Assembly: GCA_030068145.1 (NCBI GenBank)
Contig: JAPJBO010000093.1
Span: 248,001-312,000, forward strand
DNA from: Diplonema papillatum
Lineage: Eukaryota > Euglenozoa > Diplonemea > Diplonemida > Diplonemidae
DNA length: 64,000 nucleotides
Direction of reading: 5' to 3'
Both the position numbers and the translations under genes were made by a program. The notes under the pieces are model-generated. The model was not told the DNA's origin, searched no databases, and worked only from the letters and a program-made list of their open reading frames with translations. Each line of letters starts with the position of its first letter. Position 1 is the first letter of the stretch. This document shows positions 29,438-39,034 of the stretch, in pieces.

Positions 29438-29929
29438 ACCGACCACACCATTAAAGTTGGCTTTGTTGCTTGAAGCACCGTGCGACTGTTTACGGTGCTT
29501 GCTGACGTCGCGAACCAGTCTAGAAACGGGCTGCAAACTCCACAGGCCTGGTACGGCGACTCGAAGAAGGCACTAAACTGCTGCTCAGCCCACCCGTGGT
29601 AGAAAAAGGAAAACGAGAAAGTTGACGGAGCCTCGAGGCTGCTGAGTCGCAGTGCAGCGCCTGCCTTTCACCAGGCACGTCTCGACGAATTCGACAACAC
29701 CTTTGACACATTACCCGAAACGAGCGGCACCCTCTCACTTTTCTCAACCCCCTCCATACCCGAGCCTCCGGGAGACTTTGAAATACGACCTTCTAATCCA
29801 CAAATAACGCTACATTATCCGTTGTGTTCGGGGATCCGTGGCACACATGAGTACGCTTTAGGTTAACTTGAAGAGTGAGCGAGCCCACCTGAAGATGTGT
29901 TCCCAGTCCCTTGACAAGGGATGGGTTAC

Positions 29930-30200
29930 GTTACCCTCCACTGAAAGCGCTCAAGTGGGCGTCGCCAGGGCAGGAAACGGGAATCATCTACACGGAGCTA
30001 GCGGTAGCCTTTGAGTTGGAAACGGGAATCAGCTACATGGAGCTAGCGGTAGCCTTCGAAGTCCCAAGGAACCAGCCAACAACAGCACGGACACGCTGCT
30101 GGACGAAGAAGCCAAAGACGGAATCGCAGTGTACTTCGACGGAGGGGCGCGTGGAAACCAGGCTTAGTGGGAACAAACGGGGTGAAGGCCAGTCGTCGCG
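29930..30200 (+). mobile_element. LINE fragment related to LINE-3
   Basis: Reads SPGQETGIIYTELAVAFELETGISYMELAVAFEV then ...RTRCWTKKPKTESQCTSTEGRVE. These match LINE-3 at LTPGQETGISYMELAVAFELEAG and, through a frameshift, DEETADEIAVYFDGGARGN. A 45-base block including GGAGCTAGCGGTAGCCTT is tandemly duplicated within it. It is a degenerate remnant of about 270 bases. Confidence 0.75.
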
Positions 30201-30468
30201 TTGCTCACGTGAAGAGCGTTTTAACCGACACCACACAGAACAAAGGCGGGGCGGGACTAAAAAGAAGGGGAGAATTAACAGAAAAGGAAACGAGGAGACA
30301 ACACGGTCAGCAGGGCTGCGTGTAGGAAGGGTCCCACCGCCGCCCCACTTTTTAAGCGCGCCTCGCGAAGGGGGCGCGCGGTGGGTTGGAGTGGGCGGGG
30401 AAGGCGAGGGGAGTGCAGGGCGCTTATTACGCCTCTCAGAAGAAGCTTCTCGACGAATACGCGGCACA

Positions 30469-33400
30469 ATGAGCGCTTGCTCGAACTGTCAGCGGCCGAA
30501 GCCCGACATGGGCATCCTCACACCGTGCCCCTGCGGGTGTGTTCTTTCTTTGTCAGCACGGGCCTGAAACTGGAACACAACGTGCGAGATCCGACGGTAC
30601 CGTATCCACACTTCGCTTCGAAGTCTTAACGTGAAGACAGGACTCACTGTGCTGTTGCACCGCGGATCAGAGGAAGGCGAACCAAAAGAACTGCCTGTCC
30701 AACAATCTTGCTGGTTGTCCTATAATGTATTGTGCAGAGAAAGACGCAGCGCGTATTGGTCACATCCTCAAAATGAAAGGGTAAATACGAGCGGCACACG
30801 ATCAACGGGCACGCACAAACGAAACGAAGCGCCTGTCCTTTCATACCACGGTGGGTATCGAGCACGCTCTGCGCGCTGTTGTTAAAGCACTTAAGTCAAC
30901 GTTCATTTTAATAACGTGACGGCAGTATTTTGGATTTATCCCAGCTTGAAACACGGCGACGACACACTTGCGCGCTAAGACTGGCCGGCTTAATCTGTGC
31001 GACCTGAGAATGTTGAGACTATAACGTGCGAGTATCACCATTTCTTTGGGTCCCTCGGGACGCAGTTGCGGATAATGAGTCTCTCAGAATTGGATTAATG
31101 TGTGTGCAACTGTGTTGAGCCGCTCAAAACACGCGCAGGACGGTGTTCTACTGTTCCCGCAACTGCCAGCAGGCTCACATGCCTGTGCACAAGAGCGAGT
31201 GTTCCGTTATGATGCTGCAGGCCCAATTGCACACCCAATCACCGCAAAATATTGCGTCCATCGTTAGCTCCATGTCGGGCCGTCCGGCGTCAGACTTCGC
31301 CAGCCTCACACATAACATGAGCGGCAACGGCAACGACCAGGTATGCGTTTAATGAGCGTGACAACGCTTCTACGGAAAGCGTTCGTCGGCGGAATGGTGG
31401 CATTCACGGACAGTGCTCACGCGAAAGCCTACCGGCCAGCTACAGAAATACAGCTCCTGAAGCACCTGGTCATGTTTCTGGCCAATTGTGTTGTGCCGGT
31501 TGGTCACCGTTTCTTGGAGACCTTACAACGAGAAGGTCACTCAGGAAGTGTTCCAAAGATACGGCTGGCCAAAGGCTTTAGCGCGAGCACTGTTCACAGC
31601 AAAGCAAAAGAAGAAGAACTCTACTTTAGAAAGCTGTAAGAAAACGATGCAAAAACTCGACGGGCTTGGTTCTGAACTAGCTACCGAAGGCTGTAAACGG
31701 AAGAAGTGGGAAAGAGCAAGAATCAGTCCATCAGCTCTTCTGTCGGTCTGCTGGCACCCGCGTCTCGATCGCATGCGTCCGAAGTCCGACCGGTATCTCG
31801 GCTCCCCACCTCTGATTACCTGTTCCGAGGGCGACGGTTCACGCAGTTCTTCCTTTTGTTTTCCACCATCTCACACCAGGGGCAGCTCTTTGTGGTGCGA
31901 TACTCACTATATCCTGAAGACTCCCACTAATGCAACGAGAGCGTGTCCGGGTGAACCCCCTTGTCGATAACACTCTAGCGGCTGCGGCACGCATTGCGCA
32001 ATGCCGAGCGCTCGGCAAGAGCAAGCATGGCCCGAACGCGTATCCGAAAGGTGAGATGAGAGGCACCGGTTCGCTCCGTGGGGCCCCGTATGGGCAACCC
32101 CCACAAACTACGGTAACTAAGGTAACCAAAAGTCCGCACCTTGAGAATGCTTGAGGTTATTTCACCCCACGTCACGCTGCGCTGCCGTATTCCGCCATCC
32201 CGCGCGGGCTGGGGCACTGCAACCAGAACTTGGCTAAACGTGACCGCGTGCGGTGAAATCAATCTGAAGTATTTGTATGTGTGTCTCTTCGTTCTCGGCT
32301 GATTCAGATTCAGCTTCGGTTTCACACAAACAAGCCTACTCAGAGGCGTGCACTCGAGGGAGCATTTGTACGCCCGACCAACGTCATTTCCCTCATCCTT
32401 TTGCACAGTCAAAACGTTGCCTTTACAGGCACGAGGTTGCTCATCCAAGCTAACACTTTTAAGTGTACAGCGTCAATACCTTTTGTTCTCTTCCCTCCCC
32501 CTTTTGGGCCGCCGTCTTTTCCTGATGTGTATTTGTCGGAGGAATTGAGGTGCTGGTCTGCCGCCAACACCGGCGTATAAAAATGCGTCTTGTATTCAGG
32601 TTCGCAACGACCAGGCACCGCGTGCAACGAAAAACAACTTTCTCTTCGCATCATCATCATCAGTTTGCCGCGGTTGTGCAAGTGACACAAGCTCCTGTTT
32701 CTGCACTTTTTCCGCAGAAGACGACCCCACCCCGCTGGCTCGCCCCGTCTCGTTTTATTTATATTTATTTATTTTGCTTCCCCTCATCTTCCTGCGAGCA
32801 GCAAGGAGCAACTAAAAAGTAACTTCCTTCTCTTTTATGCCTAAAGAACAACTGCGTGGACCGATCGCCGGAAGAAAGGTACGAGTCGACTTGTAAGGGG
32901 GTAGCAGGTTGCACGCGTTGTGGGTGCCAGCAGACGGACGAGAAAGGACTGGATGCCTTCGTCGAGGTCCCTGTAACTCGTTACACTTTCTTCACAGCAC
33001 TCAGGCTAGGACCGGTTTCGCATGCACATAAAGTTCTGATCCATCGTTCTTTCACGGCTTATCAGCCGACCGTCACTTTCACCAACACCGGCGGGTTTGA
33101 TACTTGCAGTGCAAACCTTCAATATTCCTCCGAACGCTTGTTCGGATTACTTAAGTACACGGATACAACGATGAGACTAACGGCGGAGGAGAAGATAATC
33201 ACAAACATCTCTTGAGCGGCACATTGTCCGCGAAGCCAAGTGCGGTATTCCACGCGTGGTCAGTGCACAATCCTTTGAATCATGTGTTTGCCCAGAACAT
33301 AGCAAACACTAATACAAAAAGGGACAAGACAAGAAGATGCAGAGAAACCCGGCTGGCACTGGGAACAATGCGAATAACCAGTCGAAGAAGCAGCTGCAGC

Positions 33401-34338
33401 AACTCTCGCAGCAGTCCACCGTTCTCGTCCAGTCGGCGTCGAGGGAACAGCTGTCTCAGTATGTCTTGCACAATTGACCACGGAACGTTTCTATCCCCGC
33501 TTCAGCCGCACTCTCTGCCCAGTCGCCAGCCGTCACGATTTCGTACGCGCGCGTCAAGCCCCAAGCTTCACCGCGCCGCGCGCGGAAGTCGGTAGCAGCA
33601 CTTCCTGAAACTTGTGACTCTGCAGGATCGATACACGAAGACTTTTCCAGCAGTTTCGCCCGGTATTATTATGTGCTCGCAAAAAGGAGAGAGATACTCT
33701 GCCAGAACTTACGAGGGCCTTCGCATTAGTAATCAGGACGGCCAGTTGCTAGCAGGGCGCGCTGGAATACTGCTCGGGAAATGACGAGCTTCAATACACT
33801 AACGCAACACGAACACAGGCTTCTGCATGACATATGCCAGCAGCTCCCGAATGCCGCGGACCTCCTTGACAACAAGGCGCGCGCAATCAAGAATCACCCG
33901 AACCTCAACTTTTCCTCGATGCAGCAGAATCCAGTCCCAGGCCTCGGGTCGTTCTACCCCTCTATGCCCGTTGACAACATGGAATGGCTCGGCCCCGGCA
34001 TGACGGTCGAGGTATGCATTTGAAATAGTATTGGCGGCTCAGACTTCGCCTGTCTTGATGATTGGTAGTGGGGCGACCGGATACTCCTCGGAGAGATGGT
34101 CCCTGCACTCTAACTCGTCTCTCTCTCTCTCCTCTCTCTCTTGATTATGTGCAGTGACCAGCTTTTGGCGTTCTGTCCGCTTCTAGCGTTCATTTTCAAT
34201 GGTTCGTAAACCCACTCACAGCAGCAACAAATGGTCCTGCAGCTGCAGCTCCAGCAGCAGCTCATGCAGCAGCAACAGCAACAACATCAGCACCAACAGC
34301 AGCAACAACAGCAGCAACACCAGCAACAACAGCAACCC

Positions 34339-34370
<32 letters not shown>

Positions 34371-37300
34371 GCAGAAGATGAAACTCGGCGACCAGAGAGA
34401 CCCCAAACTGGACCAGATTGACCAGCTCTGGAACATGAAACGTATGCTTAGCACTTTCAGCAGCGCCTGATACCTGCAGCAGCAAAAGAAATGCTGCTCT
34501 CGCACCAACAAGAAACAAGCATCGAGACGCAGTCAAGAGCATGCTCAAAAAGCGGTAGGGTAACGCAGGAGGGTAATTATAAACCGGACCACGGCCGAGA
34601 TGACGGTTGTTGGAGACAAGTGGGATAAACTGAGGGCAGATGAACATATCAATGTCTTAGAGGCATGGGCCTTAAAAGAAACCTGATGGGAGCAGCAAGG
34701 AAAGGAGTAAGTTCGCGATCATTCGCGTTGAATCAGGCCGTAATGGCAGCGATATACATCCTCCAGGAGCTCAATTGCACATGGTCGATACGCTGGGTGA
34801 AATCTGGGGACAACCCAGCTGACCTACCCTCTCGTGTGCACCCATCTCGACTAGCTTCCCCTGCGCTTGTGCAGGAGGTCTCACAAGCAATCGGGGCTTT
34901 CTTAACTGGCGATGGGTGGCGGCTGACGGTCGCTGCAAACGTGCAAGCGGCGCAATGCCCACTTGTGAGTGCCTCTCTCGTGTCTTGTACATGGTACAAG
35001 ACACAGTTTCCCCTCTTCTTCCCGTTCTTGTTGAATAACTCTGCGCCTAGCTGTTGCCGCTGACGATTCTCGCAGTTCACTGGGGGAATCCAGACAAGTC
35101 AAGTCACCTGAACAACACAGCCGAACAGGTTGGGTTTAGGGGGGCGGCGCAGAGCAATCACTTTTCCCACCCATCCCTCTTCTGATGGTCGCTGCAAACG
35201 TGCAAGCGGTCAACGCAGCATCCGGGGGGGTTTCTTTTGTCGTATAAGACGCTAGTGTTAGAAGATTAATAGGTGTAATGCCCTTATATCCCACTCAAGA
35301 CAAGTTTGTGCCCTTATATCCCACTTCAAACAAATTTTGTGCCTTATATCCCAAACTGGGATATGAGGGCACAAATTTGTTTTGACAAATTTGAATGAGG
35401 AAAATGCTGGAAAAGTTGCCGAGGAGGGGATTGAACCCCCGACCACTCACCTTGAAACCCAAGGGTGGTTGGCTCCACCATCCGGATACCCACGGCGAAA
35501 AAAAACTTTTTCGTCCAGCTGGACTCCTGTTGCTGTTGCTATTGCCACGTGCATGCGTGCACGCTGTGCTGCAGTGTGCACGCATGTCAGGCGGCCTTGT
35601 TCAAACCCTGACCCGGCCTTGAGTCAGCTCTCGGTTGATGGACTTCATCCCGCGTTGTCAGTCGTGCTGACTCGCAGCATGGCTGGACAAGCGAAAACTT
35701 TGACCTTGACCACGTGTCAGTCTCGTGGCAGAGTCGTGCGGACTCGCAGCAAACGAAGGAGGAGAGCGGGGCGCGTGCGCTTTGACTCAAAGTTTGAGTG
35801 CTCAGACAGGAACAACAGCGAAAGGTGGCGTTTTAGTGCACTGCCATGCCCCACGCTGACATTGGCAGTGGCATGGAGACATCACGTGTCGCGAGTTGAC
35901 GCCCCACGACGGGCCACGGCGAGCCAAACCCGAAATCGAACCCGAACCCAGAAGTTCGGGTTCGGTTGGTGAGGAGTGATGGTGGCAGAACCGAACCCGA
36001 AACCGAACCTCAACCCGAAACCGAACCAGTGTGCCCGATAGCCTCGGATAGGAAACCAAACTCGGAACTGAACCCAGATTACAAGACAGATGGCCAGAAC
36101 CGGGAAGGACGGTGGGCTAACAACCCAAGGTGGCGACACAGTCGGACACTGTTGCCGACAGACGGAATCTGCAGCTCACGCAAGAATGGCTGATTCCTTC
36201 GTGCCCACAGGAATCGCGAACTGAACGCAAGGACCTTCACAGCCTGCACCGCAACTGGTTGCACACACACCGGTTGCACGACGGTGGACAGCTTCCTTCA
36301 CTGCAGGCTTCACTGCGTAAGTGAAATCAGCGGCAGCCGTAAACTGCACACCCACCGTCCGCAGGATTCACCTCCAGTCTGAGTCCAGAACACAGGGTAT
36401 CGCTATAGCTTTCCGCCTCCGAGTGCCTGAAGTGGAGAGGCTGGACAATGGAGCAGCAGCTGCAGCAAGGAACAGCAGCAGGACCGGGACTACTGGCTCA
36501 GCGGAGTGAAGGCACCGCTGTCACGCGGCTGTGAGTCAGCCACAGCCACAGCCACAGTCACAGTGTGACACAGCCTCAACAAGGATGCCGTGGACAGTGG
36601 AGAATGACCGTGGTCACTGGTCTGGTATGTCAGGCCAAGAAACGGATCATGAGTCTGATGAGATCATGTCTCGCCTGACTCTCGGCTGTAGCCTCTGGTC
36701 AGCTACTACAGTACTGTCACCGCGATTAGCCCCGAACGTCAGCGTGGCACGGTCAGACGGTGCAGCCAGGCACCTGGCTCTGATGTGGTTCTCTTGAGTA
36801 CTTGCTTGAGGCACCCGATCGGGGATCGAGTGTGGCCGCGGTGGCCAGCTTGCGCCTCACTGCAAGTTGTGAAACGGTGCAACCAGCATTGAAGCCAGCT
36901 TTATGCCTACGGACAAGGAAACACCAAAAACGAATGGAAGGGGCTGGACTGGGTCAAAAAATTTGGTCGATTTTTTTGTCCAAATTTTTGGGGTCGAAAA
37001 TTTTGGTCCAAATTTTTGGTCGAAATTTTTGGGGTCCAATTTTTTGGCGTCGACATTTTTGGTCGAAATTTTGGGTCCCAATTTTTGGTCGCAATTTTGG
37101 GGTCCAATTTTTTGGCGTCGAAAATTTTGGTCCAAATTTTGGGTCCAAATTTTTGGTCGCAATTTTTGGGGTCCATTTTTTGGCGTCGAAATTTTTGGTC
37201 GAATTTTTTGGGTCCAGATTTTTGGTCGAAATCTTGTGTCCAAATTGTTGGGCAAAAACTTGTGGGCAAAATGTTGGGAAAATTTTGGTCGAGAATTTTG

Positions 37301-39034
37301 CCCTCGAATTTTTGGACGTTGTGGCCGAGTCAAAGCACGCACGCCACCCGGTTCGGTTCCCTCAAAAGACTTTTTACACGACCAAACAAATTTTGTGCCC
37401 TTATTATAATAACAATTTTCCCACACTACGCGTGGGAAAACAACATGTGGTATGTTAGAGTAAAAGTTCGCTTGAAACTCTGGGTTTTAGCTGAAACTGG
37501 CAGTCTCACAAAGTTAGTACACTGTCGTGCTTCAGCAGTAGGACGGCTTAATACGACTTTTCCAGTAGCTTCGCTTGTGTTAGTGCCATGAACACCAGGT
37601 TCCCTGTCACACGTCTTCATACAAAAGATGGGCCCAGAGTGACGAGTTTCGGGGCTGCAGTGGAGTCTTCAGATGCCTGAGGCAATGGAACACTGTTTTG
37701 GTTTTGTAGGTGGGCCTCATTATGACTGCTGTGACCTTGGCATGTGCCTTCGTGGGTGTGATGCTGCTTCACCACCTTGTTGTAGCCCCCAGTAGTCTCT
37801 GTATTCTGGCTGCAGCCGAACATACTGCAATCCAGGAGTTGGTGAGTGGAGTTGGGAATCCAAAAGCTTGCCCTTGCCCCCGTGACCTTGGCTTTTGTCA
37901 AAGCTTTCCGTTTTCCCACCATTTTCTACTACTGTGTGGCACTACCCAGGTTGCTGGACCCAGTTTCCCTCCCCCCCAAAATAACTCCCCAAAAATACAA
38001 GATCATAGTTTTTCTTTTGTCTGACCGAGTTTTTTCTGGTATAAAGTGCAAGCTCGGTCAGCTGACCGAGTTTACATGCACAAGCTCGGCCACTGCAACA
38101 GACAGTAAGCTGTAAGCAAGCGGCGTAAAAGCAATAATCAACTGTTCAGCGTTCGACGTCAGCGGGAAGAAGAAGGAAGGCCCAAAAGGAGAGCTCGCCG
38201 CTTTCTTTTCGCAAGGCCTACCGGCCGGGCCTGGCGCGCTCGGTGACTCGCTTGAACCTGAAGGCGCGAGCACCTTCGACGACTCTCTCGAACCGAGCCA
38301 AGCAAAGAACGCCAGCCGCAACAAGGCAGTACTTTCTTCAGCAGAAGACATCGACGTCATTCGTGACTTCAAAGAAAGGCTGTCCATTGCCGACGTCGAG
38401 TTTGAGCAAACGAAGACTTGGGACAAGGACGACCTTATGGAATTCGCGCAGATGTACTTCTTCTCCCCAGAGCAGGCCGAGGTGTGCTTTCCTCTTATGT
38501 TTCTGCACTCATTCGGCAGTCTGCAGACAGCAAGGATGCGTCCAGCTCGCTCTATTACAGGCGCACGTGCCCGTACTGGATGCCGCAAGACATAACGTAC
38601 ATCGTCTTCCTGTTGCGTTAGTGGGGAGTCATTTGCAAGCAAATGCGTATCACACTATGCCAGCTTTTCGCTACGTGAAAGAGTGACTCCAGAAGGGTCA
38701 CTCTTTCCGCGCTTTCAGCGCGGTGCAACTCTAGCTGGTTACATCATCAGTTAGTGAGGCGACCGGGAACTCCTCGGAGAGATGGTCCCTGCACTCCAAC
38801 TCATCGGATTTTTCAATAGCGATCCGGCGGTTGAGGCGTTCACTCGCGCCTTTTTATGCTAACAAGGTGGTTCCGTCCTACGAGTCAACCGTAACCGAAC
38901 ACAGACGATCTGGAACTGGCTGCAGAGGCAATAAAGCACAATTCCCCACGTTCGTTCAGGGGAGCACTGGTGAACGGCGCAAGCCGGAGTGTGTGAGCAT
39001 AGTTGATGCTCGCCGTGCCTGCAAACCTGCGTGA
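30469..39034 (+). CDS. MYND-type zinc-finger, glutamine-rich protein
   Basis: Inferred exons: 30469-30536, 31139-31340, 33343-33458, 33819-34011, 34222-34441, 38150-38481 and, tentatively, 38867-39034. Phases agree at every junction and the total is 433 codons. Residues ~4-46 join across the first intron into a MYND finger: CSNCQ...PCPCG then FYCSRNCQQAHMPVHKSEC, with the eight Cys/His ligands in the right order. MYND fingers bind proline-rich peptides in partner proteins, often transcriptional co-regulators. Exon 5 encodes a poly-Gln/His run of roughly 50 residues, then LDQIDQLWNM. Exon 6 is acidic and probably disordered. Introns hold a tRNA-like element, minisatellites and a LINE-1 tail. 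The first six exons are well supported; the last is a guess. Confidence 0.6.
30537..31138 (+). other. First intron of MYND gene
   Basis: GTGTGT donor at 30537 and GCGCAG acceptor at 31138. Splicing here is what completes the MYND finger. No transposon or RNA was recognised inside. Confidence 0.55.
31341..33342 (+). other. Second intron of MYND gene
   Basis: About 2 kb between a GTATGC donor and a GATGCAG acceptor. Several short open frames but nothing recognisable; CACGTCACGCTG-type unique sequence. An unrecognised exon cannot be excluded. Confidence 0.45.
34074..34120 (+). repeat. 47-base repeat X, copy 1
   Basis: GGCGACCGG-A-ACTCCTCGGAGAGATGG and TCCCTGCACTC-AACTC are repeated at 38758-38805, in a later intron of the same gene. 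There it is attached to a LINE-1-type tail. A (TC)n run follows at 34121-34142. Confidence 0.65.
34222..34378 (+). repeat. (CAG/CAA)n coding repeat
   Basis: A CAG/CAA trinucleotide run inside exon 5 of the MYND gene, encoding Gln with occasional His. The mixture of CAA and CAG implies it is old enough to have been interrupted and is kept as protein sequence. Confidence 0.8.
34665..34915 (+). mobile_element. Retroelement fossil (reverse-transcriptase/RNase H end)
   Basis: The frame contains IRWVKSGDNPADLPSR, the signature near the end of the RT-RNase H region of tyrosine-recombinase (DIRS-like) and some LTR-type retroelements. Only about 80 codons remain, in an intron of the MYND gene. Family assignment beyond that is uncertain. 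It is an old, broken fragment. Confidence 0.5.
35419..35497 (-). tRNA. tRNA-like sequence or tRNA-derived SINE head
   Basis: On the minus strand GCCGTGG...CCTCGGC can pair with one mismatch as an acceptor stem. GGGGGTTCAATCCCC makes a T-arm with a good internal B box (GGTTCAATCCC). ACCAC/GTGGT or CCTTG/CAAGG can form the middle arm. The A box (TATCCGGATGG) is poor, no orthodox anticodon loop is clear, and a T-run lies next to the 5' end. A pseudo-tRNA or SINE head is likelier than a working tRNA. Confidence 0.35.
35926..36090 (+). repeat. Degenerate CCGAAC repeat
   Basis: CCCGAAC / CCGAAACCGAAC units repeated irregularly, with an inverted portion (GTTCGGGTTCGG) at about 35954-35966, so part can fold back. 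It lies within the long MYND intron. Confidence 0.6.
36950..37320 (+). repeat. ~15-base minisatellite with ~68-base higher-order unit
   Basis: Units like GGTCGAAATTTTTGG are tandemly repeated about 24 times. Larger units starting GGGGTCCA-ATTTTTTGGCG begin at 37031, 37099 and 37168, giving a 68-69 base higher-order period. Strand asymmetry is strong (T/G on plus). All three plus frames and some minus frames stay open, which is an effect of the repeat and not evidence for genes. Confidence 0.85.
37410..37740 (+). repeat. Hairpin repeat family B, copy 2
   Basis: A diverged copy of 21385-21730: the same opening hairpin (CCCACAC-TACG-CGTGGG), then AAAGTTCGCTTGAAACTC, GGCAGTCTCACAA and GGAGTCTTCAGATG in the same order. 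Confidence 0.6.
38590..38735 (-). mobile_element. Orphan LINE-1-type 3' tail
   Basis: Read on the minus strand, it matches the LINE-1 3' end from CTAGAGTTGC through both hairpins and on through CACGTAGCGAAAAGCTGG to CCCCACTAACGCAAC. This shows that the ~78-base sequence flanking LINE-1 belongs to the element tail and is not a simple target duplication. No LINE coding sequence is attached; repeat X abuts it at 38758. It sits antisense in an intron of the MYND gene. Confidence 0.8.
38758..38805 (+). repeat. 47-base repeat X, copy 2
   Basis: Near-identical to 34074-34120 (GACTCCTCGGAGAGATGG-type core with TCCCTGCACTCCAACTC). It lies directly beside the orphan LINE-1 tail, so the two may form one short non-autonomous element that borrows the LINE-1 tail. 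Confidence 0.65.

Larger units (their letters stand above)
27111..29454. mobile_element. Putative TIR element with TTAA ends
   Basis: The left end TTAAATGGTGTGGTTGGT (27111) and the reverse complement of the right end, TTTAATGGTGTGGTCGGT (29438-29455), match at 16 of 18 positions. TTAA lies at both edges, the target of piggyBac-type elements. Further in, GGGGTGTC plus a T-run is also inverted between the ends. Between them the block CAGTTCCCCGTAGTTC is in direct orientation (27133 and 29400). No transposase was recognised; a LINE fragment (27600-28110) lies inside. Confidence 0.45.

Noticed and set aside
36802-37591. Overlapping Phe/Gly/Trp-rich open frames on both strands
   Set aside because: They arise from the 15-base AT/GT minisatellite, whose unit contains no stop in several frames; no codon bias or family support.
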